Of a stretch of DNA of 64,000 bases, positions 43,272-55,373 are shown piece after piece. Both the position numbers and the translations under genes were made by a program. Within the stretch, counting starts at the first letter, position 1. Each line of letters opens with the position of its first letter. The notes under the pieces are model-generated. The model saw nothing but the letters and a program-made list of their open reading frames with translations, was not told the origin of the DNA and did no database searches. The stretch spans positions 5,723,126 through 5,787,125 of the forward strand of contig CAJNOP010000001.1 in NCBI GenBank assembly GCA_905250075.1, given 5' to 3'. This stretch comes from Rotaria sp. Silwood1 (Eukaryota; Rotifera; Eurotatoria; Philodinida; Philodinidae).

Positions 43272-46200
43272 ATGTCAGCCGGTATAGATTTGAAAATTAA
43301 TGTTTTTTTTTTTGCTCCATGAAATATTTTCCTTTATCTAGCAGGAAAAATTATTCATCGTTATTTTCATCAATTAATTCATGGTTGTGGTATATAAACC
43401 AAAAGATTTAATTCAATTCAGTTTTCATTAAGATTCTTTTGTTTAATCAATAGGAAATGCTCAATGTTCAAACATTCATTGTCGATCAAGTTCATCATTT
43501 AAATACGATACAACAATTTTAGACGATCGCAATAAAGTAGCTGCTGAGGCTATTCGACTTAGTTTGGAACATGTACTATTATGTGTGGATGAAAATATGA
43601 TAAAATTACATGAAGAAAAAATTAAAATAAATAATTTGTCAGAAAATAGTCTTCAAGAATTGATTAATTATTGTAAAAACATAAATAATTGGAATTTATT
43701 AAATAAATCAATAGAAGATATTTTTTCAAATCGATTAAATTTATTAAATAATTTTCTAAAAGAAGATTTTTCAAATAATATTTTAATGAATAAAGAATTT
43801 TTATCAACAGCAAGTGCTACACCAAAAAGTAAACTATTCATTTATTCTTTTTAAAATAATCTATTTTCTTTAAAATGAATTTTAGGTTTTTTCGTACATG
43901 ATCCTCGAATAACACTTGATAATGATGAAATAACATTAGATATTGATGCTATGAAACGTTCAATAAAATTATTATGTTCTTATGAAGATCATATTTCTTT
44001 AACAATTCATAAATCATTAGATATATTATTAAATCAATTACAATATGAACTAAAATCCAAACAACATGAACTTGAAAGTGATGCAAATTTTTTTAATTTA
44101 TTCTTTATTATATTTCAATTACCATATCTTTCTGATCCATGTTTTCTTTTTGATATTGCTCGTTTATTTTACTCAATTTTAACTAATTTATCTATTGATG
44201 CACAAGCAAAATTTGTACGTCTTGTATCAAAATATACAAACAATTTAAATGATTATATTTCGCATGTACAACAATATATAACTCTGCACGCATTACGTTG
44301 GTGCAGTCATGTACAAATTGAATCTGACAATGACGAATTTCTATCTAGTGAACCAGGTGATGAATTCTTTAAGGTTGACGCTTGTTTATTTACAGTTTCA
44401 AGAGCTCTTATTAACCATACGATCACGAACAACTACCCAAAGAAAGCACGAACACCCCTTGAATAATGATGATCATCCGAAAAAATCCGAAAACATTGTC
44501 GTATGTCTAACATCATTATAGAAATCCACAAGTCTGAGATGTGTGTAAATCGATTATAAATCAGATGTATGAACATGTTTCGGATCCGTACTAGTTTGTA
44601 GAATGTAAATCTTTGGATAGTCGTAGATGATTACGTATTCGTTAAAATGTTTAGATCTCTATACGATTTCATATGAAGCAACTGTTTGAGTAAAGATTTG
44701 ACTTTTGTTCTACGACCTTAATTATCCATGGTTTTCTACTTTCTTTGGATCGTTGTAGGTGATCCTGTGGTTGATGAAAGTTTCAGTTTTCATATTCAAA
44801 GAGGCGAAGAACCTTCGAAGTATACGACAACAATTTTTGTTTCGTTTATGAAAAAATGAGTCCGTGCTTAAACTGCTAACATTTTGTTAGTTTTGCTTGA
44901 ACATCGAATAATCAAAAAATAGAATGATTTACTCTTCAGATCTAGTCTTCATCGTTTTGGCATGACAATGAGTTTCCGAAAAAATTATCTATAATAAGAT
45001 GTAAAAATCTTTCTACTTGTATAATGTGTCGAAAATTCCATTGCACTGATATTTAGTTCTATGTGAATTCAGCAAAAGAATTATCTTCATGAGAGTCATA
45101 TAGATTTTGAAATAACAGAATTCATTTGACATACACTCAATCATTTATTAGTAGACTGTAGATTTATACAATTTGAATTGAACACATTCCGAGTATATTA
45201 GCCGGCGGAACATTTTTATATGCAATGGTTACATGCGCTAAGAACTAATCTATACAATCGATGGTTGAAGAGCAATAATTATTAGTCAATGGTTAATTTA
45301 TCAGAATACTGTTATTGAATAGGTGAAATAGAAAGACTAAACATTTTGCGATTATTTATAGAGCTGCTTTTCATTCGTAGTTCATCGTCAATTTACATAC
45401 TATGGATTTTATTCATTTGTTTTTCTTTCTTTTATTAGGAATGAAAGAAGGAGTCAATGCATTACGTCTACTTTTCTATGCTAATCTTCTTAGTAGTCAA
45501 CGTGATTCATTAGAAATCATAGAAACTGAACGTAAAAATAATGAAAAAATGGAAAATGAATTAGTTAAACGTCGTCAACGGTATAATGATGATGCTAGTG
45601 ATAACGAAGGACAGCGTGAAAACGAACAAAAACTACCCAATGATGAAAATAATTCTGAAGTTTCGACATCTACAGCAGCAGCAACAAAAAAAGCAACAAC
45701 AACACGTAAATCAACCAATCAAGTAGATGAAATCGAATCACCATATGAGAATCCTTTACAAATAAAACTTGGTCTTAAATCAAATGAATATCGGCATGGT
45801 CAATATCCATTTGATGTATTTATTAATGAATGTGCTAATGAAAAAATTGAGATTAGAAAAGAATATTTAAATTTTATTCAACAACCAACTAATTTTATTC
45901 AATTTTCATTTATTTTCTATCCATTTTTTTTATCAACGATAAATAAAATTGGTAATTTTATATAAATTTTATTTTCATAAAAATTTTCTGTTTCTATTCT
46001 TTTGTTTTAAGCATTACTTAATATTGAAAGTAAAGCACGAATGTATCTTCAACGACGTTCAATATTTGTTCATAATATATTTAGTTCAATTCGTTTAAAT
46101 CCATTTTTTAAAATACATGTTCGACGTAATCATTTAATTGAAGATGCTCTTATTTCGGTATGTGAAAATCATATGTGTTTCCTCACACAAATTTTCTTTC

Positions 46201-49200
46201 TATAGAAGACAATTTATTTTGTCTAGCTCGAATATCAAGGTATTGAACATCCTGAGGAACTTAAAAAACAATTCTTTGTCGAATTTGAAGGCGAACAAGG
46301 TCATGATGAAGGTATTGAAAATTTCTTTGAAATATTGTTTTTTTCTCTTTTCGTTTATTAAATATTATTACATATTTTTTTAGGTGGATTATCAAAAGAA
46401 TTTTTTCAACTTATTACTGAACAAATTTTTAGTCCAGAATACGGTGCGTTACTTTATATTTGTCTTTTTTCTTTCAGCAACGAATTTTTGTTTTATAAAT
46501 TTTTCTATTTATTTGATGTTGAATTTAATTTCTTCAAATTAATTATGTTTTGTCAACAGTCAGCGTAAAAAAACTGAGAATAGATTTGAACATGTTTGAT
46601 TTTAAATGCAAAGTTTTTTTTCTCAAATTTAAGCTCATATAGAAAAATTTTAGAGTTAGTTTAATTCTTCATCCTAATCATCATGTTGCTTTCAGAGAGA
46701 ACTAATGAACCAGATACATTAGTGTTTGTGCAGAATACTTGACTCTTACAGTAAACATTAAAAAAAAACCAACGATTCTAATAACTTGAAATATCTTACA
46801 TTTTTCTCTCTACTGTGATAGAGTTGATCAGACAAAGTTGGTATCTATTTTTATTTTTATTTTTGATATGACTGATAGAATAAAAGAAAAGATGACTATA
46901 GGAAAACATATTTGCAACAAGACATGTATGTAAGATACGCATTGTTTTAAAAACATTTTTTTGGTCTCTAAGTCATGATATTATCTATCAATGAAAGCAT
47001 TGAATCGACAATAAATATTTTGATCGAATTCTAATGTGGTAAGGTTTATTCAAACACTCTATGCTGCATGTGCTTCATTCTCTTGTTGACATTCTGAGGG
47101 CTAACACAGGGATCATTTCATGTTTTACCATCTTTTATTCGTTAAACTATTGGAGAGCTTTTGAAATGCATTTCATTTATTAATCAATATTTTCGCTGAT
47201 ATATATCACATAACACGTACGCACAGTATATTTTTTCGGTAGATGGAAAAGAATTCTTTTAAAAAAGACTATTTTTCCAAACCTATCGATTTTGTAAGTC
47301 ATGTCTTTTTAGAGACAGCAATGAAGCAAAATAATCTTTTTTATCAATCGATAGCTACATCCACACCTATGGATATTGGTGAATAAAAGATTAATATGAG
47401 ACATCTAGTCGATGACGATTAATTAACGGATAACACGTTCAACTAAAATAGTAATGAAGAATCAATGAGTACCAATTGTTAATACAAAATGTATTACATT
47501 AGTTGTTTGTATTTGTTTTCAATATTTTTCAATGTCTATTGTAATAAGAAAAGATTAAATGGTTTGTTCGATCTTTTCTACTAGTGGAGAAGAGTGAGTG
47601 CGTTTACCAGTTCAATGTATTTTATTCTTCTCATAAATTTTGAACGATTAATTAGAAAAATATGAGTAAAAATCTTATTTTGTTTCTTAAATCATGTTCT
47701 AGAAAATAAACTATTCATTTGGTGTACTTCGCTCACTCCTTTATCTATCTGAAAAAGAAAGTCTACCATATAGTTCGAGTTACTAAAAGTTCTCAAGACT
47801 CTTCATATGCTTACTCTGATAATCAAAGGCATAAGCTATGTACAATAAGAGAAAGGCAAATTTTGTCGAGCATAGTTTTAATAACAAAATAAGATGTCGC
47901 TGATGTTCTCATAGTTAATCGTTCAAAACTCATAAGAAAACTACAATCGATTGAAATGCTAATACATTCACTCTCCTAGTAGCAGTACTATTCGAACAAA
48001 CCGTCAATCAAACTTATTGAAACAACTAACAATCTCATTCTTAGCTTGATTTCTTATATGTATATATACAGATAATGCTGAGTTCGATGTTAGATTCTTT
48101 TAATGCACACAGGTCTTCTTGTCATCTTAGGTATGTTTATGGCAAATGAAGAAACACGTTGTTTATGGTTTAATCCATCAGCAGCTGAAGATCTCGATCG
48201 TGAATATACATTAATAGGCATGTTATTAGGTTTAGCTATATATAATTCAATTATTCTTGATATTAAATTTCCACTTGTTATTTATCGTAAATTAATTGGG
48301 AAAATTGGTACTTTTGAAGATCTCGAAGCATCACATCCGGTAGATTTCTTTTGTTTTTTTTCTTTACGAATATTTTTTATTGAAGAAATATTTATTCCTT
48401 TCAGACCATATATAGAAGTTTAAAAAGTCTTTTAACATTTGATGAACAAAATGAAGGTATCACTGTTGAAGATGCATTTGGTTTAACATTTCAAGTTGCT
48501 ATTACTGATGCAATTGATTCACCAGTATTATTTGATTTGAAAGAAAATGGAAATACAATTCCGGTAACAAATGCTAATCGAGAGGTTATCAAACGAATTT
48601 TCTCTTTAGTCTTCAGAATTTTAATCAAGAAATTTTTTTTCTTATTCTATAGGAATTTGTACGTCTTTACAGTGATCTTTTGTTAAACAAAAGTATTGAA
48701 AAACAATTTGATCCTTTTTTTCATGGATTTTTATTGGTAACACGTGATAGTTCATTAAGAAAATTATTTCGCGCAGATGAAATTGATTTACTTGTCGCTG
48801 GTAGTCAAGTACTTGATTTTAATCAACTTGCTTCAGCTGCTGATTATGATGGTGGTTATACAAAAGATAGTCCAACAATTAGGTAAGTCTTTCGATTATT
48901 ATTTAGAAAATGTAATCTATCTGGTATTGGTTGAAGAAACAACAGATCTTTCATCGTTTTTAAAGATTTACCTATAAAATTTGAGAGAAATAAGCCAGTG
49001 TTATAAGCAGGTCCGATCAATCTTTATCAGTTGGAAAATATATTGTAGATACGCCATTTTTTTTTGGATAAAATTTGTTAAGAGCAAGTTTGCTTGCTCT
49101 TACCATAATCATCAGGCATTATTGATTCAAGATCATTTATACTGTTTTATTTCTTTCAATGAAGTATGTTCCATCTTTTAAAAAGCACAATGAGAACTGT

Positions 49201-50465
49201 GTTTCCGGAACTAAACTTATATTATATACTGTTGGTAAAGATCAAATTTAGATTTGTCTAAAAAAGCTGAGTAAGAAAATTCAAGACTTTGATTGTAACA
49301 ATCAATTGATAGGTTGATGATGTCTAGGCGTATTATATATAGAAGTATCACATATTTTTAAGAACTTAACATACAAAAAATAACTATAACGTGATACTTC
49401 TTCTGCTGAAAATTTGTAAAAACTGAAGTGGAAAAAGGAAAATGAATTTTTGTTTTGAAGTCACTTTTAGTAACCTATCAATAATAATTCAATAAACTTG
49501 CCAGACCAGACCGGTTCAAAAATTCTCAATCGGTTACAACTCAGGGCTGACTCCCCCCTCTCCGAATCTTGAAACATTTTCGTTTATCTCTAGTGAAGTT
49601 CCAGTGTTTTATTACTTTAGTAAAAATCTTCTTATCGGTTTCGAGATATCACGGTTGTACTGAGTTCATTATTCGCCCAACATGACGAGTTACTTTTGAT
49701 GTACTAGAATAAAATAAGTTCTATTCGTTTTTTCAGATCGGAAGAATAAGCACATCTTAATTAAGAACAGTGTTTTTCTCCACTTAATTAAAGATGATGC
49801 CTGTGAAAGTAAACCAGCTGTAGAAGCACATTCGGAAGTAATTAAAATAGTGGAAAATGTGTGGAATCAAGATTAAGTTTATTATATGAATCGAATAAAT
49901 AAAAAAAAAAAGTTGTAACATTAAACTATTGTTAGTTTATGCCTATGAATATTCTTTGTATTGGATTTAATACATGTATTAATTGTAACAGATAGAACAT
50001 CATATTTCTTTTTTTTTTTAATTATTATTCGTCAATGATCTCTTTTCAAGAGTATGATTCGGTTGTCTATAATTAATAGTTTCATATATGTTCAACGAAT
50101 ATAGTTAAATAAAATTCTGTAATTTTTTTTTTTTATTTAGAAATTTTTGGTCTGTCTTAATGACATTTACTGATGAAAAAAAACGAAAATTTTTACAATT
50201 TACTACTGGTAGCGATCGTGCTCCGTACGTTATTTCTTGTCTTTTAATTAATCAAAAAAAAACAATTAAGATGTCTATTTTTAGTATTGGTGGTTTAGCT
50301 AGATTAAAATTAATTATATCTCGTAATGGTCCGGACTCTGATCGTTTACCAACAGCACACACATGTTTCAATGCCCTTCTACTTCCTGATTACTCATCAA
50401 TTGAAAAATTGCAAGAAAAACTTTCTATAGCAATTGATAATGCTGCAGGATTTGGATTACGCTAA
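43272..50465 (+). CDS. UBE3A: HECT E3 ubiquitin ligase UBE3A (E6AP)
   Basis: Transfers ubiquitin from E2 to substrate through a catalytic cysteine. A 10-nt first coding exon (ATGTCAGCCG) joins to 43342 or 43345. The AZUL zinc-binding domain follows: [24 protein letters not shown], with the fourth cysteine in EHVLLCVDE. The middle domain includes [31 protein letters not shown] and [10 protein letters not shown]; donor CCAG|GTGATG at 44356 joins to [18 protein letters not shown]. The HECT domain begins near [16 protein letters not shown], with [92 protein letters not shown] and the catalytic [14 protein letters not shown], ending AAGFGLR, the usual C terminus of E6AP. Introns of about 1.1 kb (44357-45438), 1.7 kb (46444-48130) and 1.25 kb (about 48883-50140) are present. 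The linker around 45600-45720 is charged and low-complexity. Confidence 0.94.
47538..48019. repeat. Foldback repeat in UBE3A intron
   Basis: The left arm (from 47538) and the reverse complement of the right arm (to 48019) share, in order: AATAAG, GGTTTGTTCGA, CTACTAG, GAGAGTGA or GAGTGAGTG, CAATG or CAATC, TTCT.ATAA or TTCTTATGA, TTTTGAACGATTAA, ATATGAG or CTATGAG, and ATCTTATTTTGTT. The centre is near 47778. The whole 480-bp unit is self-complementary and lies in the 1.69-kb intron. Confidence 0.78.
49281..49500. repeat. Foldback repeat in UBE3A penultimate intron
   Basis: TAGAAGTATCAC (about 49340) pairs with GTGATACTTCT (about 49391), and AATTGATAGGTT (about 49303) pairs with AACCTATCAATAA (about 49472), with weaker outer matches to 49281 and 49500. 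The right arm has an insertion of about 70 bases. A separate perfect 10-bp hairpin (TAAGAGCAAG, TTTG, CTTGCTCTTA) lies at 49079-49102. Confidence 0.6.
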
Positions 50466-52088
50466 AAGCGAAGAAGAAGAAGAAGACAACACCCTCATCA
50501 ATTCTTTGTTCTTTCATATTTTTGATGTTCTCCTTGACATCCTTTATTATTATAGTTGTGAGTGTGAATACATAGCATCTTTTTTTCTCTTATCCAATTG
50601 TCATATTCACTGTGATTGAACAAGCTATCCTTTTTTTCTCTTTTTTTTTTGTTTTTTGATAACTCAGAGCGTGTGTGTATATTAAACGAAATTTTCTATT
50701 ATATTCTAAAGATTACAAAAATGTTCAACTCTAATGAGACATTCCGAAAGCATGCATGACGTTTAGAAATATGTGCGTGTGACAAATCGCGTCAAAGTTA
50801 GGACAAATCCACTTGTTGTTGGCAGACCGACGACATTATGATTGACGTTTACAGTGCATAGTTATAACTTGCTGCGTGTCTCATTAAACAAGAAAAGATT
50901 GTTAAAGAAAAACGAAGAAGAAAAGAAAAACGGTAAATTTCAAGTGTAAAACACATATATAATATGCATAAAACCAAGAGCACGCGAAATCTAATCGATT
51001 CATCTGTCATAGAATTTTTTTGTAAAAGATAACTTTTTCCTTTTTTTTCTTTTTCTTCTTCATCTATTGACGAAAAAGTCATTATTCGCTTGGTTAAATT
51101 CACACGTGTCACATCAATTATACCTACTATAGTCTTTATACATGTTGATGATCAAATTCATTTTCTATTTATTCAACGATTTAAAACTATATCTAGGTGT
51201 ATGTTAGATTTACTAGTAAGGATGGCATATATTGTTAAAATAAATTGAAATGATAAGCCTTTAACACGCATTCGTCGTTGTTCATTCAATTTGATGAAGA
51301 GAGAAAAAAAGAAAGAAAGAAAGAAATTGACATTCGTTTTTTTTTTGTTGGCAATACATCTGTCAATAAAAACAAGCTTGATGAGATGTTTTTCTGTTAT
51401 TTAAAAGACTATAAGTAAATAAAAATATCTATGTATTATAAATTCTCTCACCAATTCACTGATCTACATATTCAAATTAATTTTACTATTTTCTTCGATA
51501 GTTAATCTAACAATTTTCTTCCTGTTTTTCTTTTTGCTTTACTTGATAAATATGTGTATGTCAAAGATTTCTTTCTTTTTTTTAACATTGAATATATGCG
51601 TGCCTGATTCAGTCTTAGTAGAAGAGAAGAAAAAAAAATATTTCATATCCGATGGTTCCTCTTATTAATCCCCAATTTCAACATTGGTAGTCAGTGCAAT
51701 AGCAGTAAATCTCTTTTTCTTCTCTCTCTCTCTCCCTGTTTTGTATGCCATACCGCTCTCTGACATGTCACATAAAAGGGAACGAAGAAAATTGTGAAGA
51801 AGCTGATTCGTTGAAAGAAAAGAAGAAGAAAAAGAGACGAAGATTTTTTTTTCTTTTTTCCTCAAATCTTTAACGGATATGAACCAATGAAAGATTTTCT
51901 TTTGCTCTTTTTCTCTCTCTTTCCAACCACTCGAAATTAAGTTGATCGCTGATGATGGTTGGTAGTGCTCTTTCATTCGATCTCGACGCCTCGCGCTTGA
52001 TTTACACCTCAACACTTGACATTTTTGTTTTTTGTGCAAGAAGACAAATTTTTTCTTTCTTATCTTTTTTTCATTTGACTGTTTAACT
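50466..52088. other. Intergenic, no gene seen
   Basis: About 1.6 kb upstream of the nuclear receptor gene, with alternating purine- and pyrimidine-rich tracts (for example 51290-51345 and 51700-51930). A 159-codon minus-strand frame (51665-52144) is low-complexity Leu/Lys/Arg and overlaps the receptor start; I treat it as spurious. The tracts may be promoter or 5' leader sequence. Confidence 0.5.
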
Positions 52089-55000
52089 ATGGATATTAAT
52101 GAAAGCAATAATAATAATAATAATAATAATAAATCAACAAACAACGATGGTATGTATATGTTGATATTACGTAGAAATTCTTTTTTTTTTCCTGTTTTTG
52201 CAAGTTTTGGTTTGTTTCTTTAATCTTGTCTTTGCTTTTTTTCCATGAAACATATCCTAAAACTTTTTGCGATTGATATGTAAGTGCGTGAGTAAGTCTT
52301 TCGAACCGTAAATTGTCTAGTGAACAATGATTATCTTGAGACATTCACTTGTCGTTCTATTGTCTATGACATGTTCTCTTTTTTTCGATTAGACTTTGCC
52401 TGTTCAATTGTTATTTGCACGATGATAATTCAATAGATTTCTTTCTAGAAATTGAGAATTGGAAGTTGACGACAACGACAGCACGTTATCCAATTAAGTC
52501 TAAAAAACTTATCTTCTTTTTGCTCGATCGAATATTTCATATATCTATAAATATATAAAAAAAAAGGCGATGATGATGATGATAATAATAATCATGCAGC
52601 GACGAAGTAGAACAAATTAGACGCACATCACATCGATCTCTTTTTTTCTTCTTCTTCATTTTCCTTCGCACAAGTGATCAATGATTTGAAGACATCATGC
52701 TGAGTATGTGTTCACTCTGGCTAAATTAACATCGTTAAACTTGTCAAGCAATGTAGCTACTAGTACATAGATTCTATATAAAATTAATCACATACACACA
52801 TCATCATCATTTTGAGTAGTGTTGTTGTTCTCATAAGGATGAATAAGAAAGAAGAGACGTGTGAGCGGCAAATCTTAATCTAAAAAAAAACGGAATGAGC
52901 AAAAAAGAGAAACACGGAATGAATTTGATTTGTATATATTTATTCTTTGATTAGATTGTTCATCACCAAATGAAACAAGTCCAACAATTAATGATGATGA
53001 TAATAGTAATCATAGTAGTATTGAAAGTAATAATGATGAACAAGAACAACTTGTTCAACCAAAAGAAGAACCAAATTTAAATTATTATAATTCTTTAATA
53101 CCTCCTAAAACAGCTTCAAATGCTGAAAATCCATTTGGTATTCTCTCAATGTGTTTACCATCATCATCATCATCGTCATCATCAAAAATGGTTCGCCCTC
53201 ATTCATTTACAAATCATCGTTATGCAGTTGTACAACCATATCCAATCTCACCTCATGCTTATTTTGCTAATATGGCTAAATATACTGAAGCAGCTGCAGC
53301 GGCTGTTGTTGCTGAGCAACAACGTAATCAACAAGCTGCTAAATTAGCTGCTGCTGCTGCAGCTGCGGCTGCTGTTGGAGTTGTAGGAACAAATACAATT
53401 TCATCAAGTCATAATGTTGGAAATAATCTAATTTGTGCTGTTTGTGGAGATATTTCAAGTGGGAAACATTATGGAATATTAGCGTGTAATGGTTGTAGTG
53501 GATTTTTTAAAAGAAGCGTTAGACGAAAATTAATCTATCGGTTCGATTTGTTTTTTCTTATTTAGAATATTATGGAAATATATGATATTCATTATTTAGA
53601 TGTCAAGCTAATACGGGTATGTGTATTGTTGATAAAGCACATCGTAATCAATGTCAAGCTTGTCGACTTAAAAAGGTAATATAAATCAATAATTTTTTTT
53701 TTTATAAAATAATTTTGATATTTATTTTAGTGTTTACAAATGGGTATGATAAAAGAAGGTAAAGTCTCTTTGTATGACAATGGCAGAACCAGGATTTTAG
53801 GCTCAGCTCTCCTCCTCTAGAAAGATTTTTGAACTTGGCAATGAAACATATTAATATACATATCTCATTTTCAGAAATTTATATGTATTTTTGATACAAA
53901 TAAAATATAAGAAATATAAGTTTCAATATGGTTCTTTCAAAAGTCTTGCCACAGGGTTAAGACCAAGTTCCTCTTGCTTCGCCACTATTATATGTATTGA
54001 AAAAAAAAGAATTATATGAATTTGTGTTTTAAGCTGTACAAAATGAACGTCAGCCACGTAATAGTGCTCAAGTTCGTGCTGATTCAATTGATTTTAATTG
54101 TGATGGTAATGGTACAACAGTATCAGTTATGCATCATCGACCAACGAACTCTAATCCAGCTTCATCACCTGGTGAAGGTAGTACATCATCAATTAAACAA
54201 GATGGTAGATAATAAAGCAAAACATCTCGTGTTTTTTCTTACAAAATTTGTTCATTTTTTGCGTTCTATTTAAGATGAATGTGATTTATCAACATCACAA
54301 GTATTTCCAAATGAAACAGATGATCAAATATCCGCAACATCAGCACAAATACTTTTAATGATTGTTAAATGGATTCGTAATTTACCAACATTTTCAAGTT
54401 TACCTTTTCGTGATCAGGTATTATTTATATTTATATACACATATATATATATATCTGTGTCTATCAAAAGAAACAAGTTCAAATAATGTTTTTTATTGAC
54501 ATATTCTAATCCTGAAATATCATGTCATTTGAAAACGTGAACATCTTTTGATGAACTCGATACATATCGTTGTCTATTCAAATAATCAAATGATGAAAGA
54601 CGGATCAAGAAATAAATAAATTCACATTCAATCAACATAAGAGTGATAATAAGATGAACTAAAAATTGTCAAGTAGAAGAGATTTAGAAGTATCATTGTT
54701 AATCTTCAAGAACAAAAAAAATTACTTTTTTTTTCTCCATCTGTCAAATAAATTTTTTTGTTTTTTTTTTCCAGTTGATTTTATTAGAAGAATCGTGGTC
54801 AGAATTATTTCTTCTTTGGGCAATACAATGTTCATCATCATTAGATAATGGTGGTCCTCTTTTTACAACAGCTCTTAATCGTTATCAATTAGATAATGAA
54901 AATGGAAAGTCTATTTATCGTTTATTAAATGATATTTTATATCGTTTTAAACAATTAAAACTTGATCCAATTGAATTTGCTTGTTTAAAAGCTATAGTTC

Positions 55001-55373
55001 TTTTTCGTTTCGGTATATAAATGAAAATTTTCTTTTTATAAAAAAAAAAACAATCTTTTATCCTTTTAAAATTAGATATTCGATCATTAAGAGAATCAAA
55101 AATGGTTGAAAATTTACAAGATCAAGCACAAATAACATTGGCTCAATTTACACAAATTCATAATCCAACACAACCAACTCGGTAAATTTATTTCATTTTT
55201 TTTTTTTTGTTTAGTACTTTTTAATGAAAATTTCTTTTAGTTTTGGTCGATTACTTTTAACATTACCCTTATTACGGAGTATTCCATCATTATTAGTTGA
55301 AAAAACTTATTTTGCACGTACGATTGGAAATACATCAATGTCAAAATTACTTGCAGATATGTTCAAAAGTTAA
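52089..55373 (+). CDS. NR2E3: Nuclear receptor, NR2E3/PNR (Hr51) type
   Basis: Ligand-regulated or orphan transcription factor of the NR2E group. Nine exons (52089-52149, 52955-53540, 53600-53675, 53731-53758, 54034-54204, 54275-54417, 54775-55012, 55076-55181, 55241-55373) join in phase. The N-terminal domain is low-complexity with Asn, Ser and Ala runs (about 53160-53400). The two-zinc DNA-binding domain is [14 protein letters not shown] with P-box [11 protein letters not shown], and [36 protein letters not shown]. The Asn in the P-box and the AVQNERQP extension favour NR2E3 over the tailless type (Asp at that position). The ligand-binding domain carries [34 protein letters not shown] and [13 protein letters not shown], ending [10 protein letters not shown], an AF-2-like helix. 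The 805-bp first intron is the longest. Confidence 0.93.

Noticed and set aside
44357..44466. Read-through end of a UBE3A exon (after SSEP)
   Set aside because: A strong CAG|GTGATG donor at 44356 restores the conserved continuation in the next exon, so the trailing residues are intronic.
51665..52144. 159-codon minus-strand reading frame before the nuclear receptor
   Set aside because: Low-complexity Leu, Lys and Arg content from pyrimidine tracts, overlaps the receptor start codon in antisense, no family resemblance.
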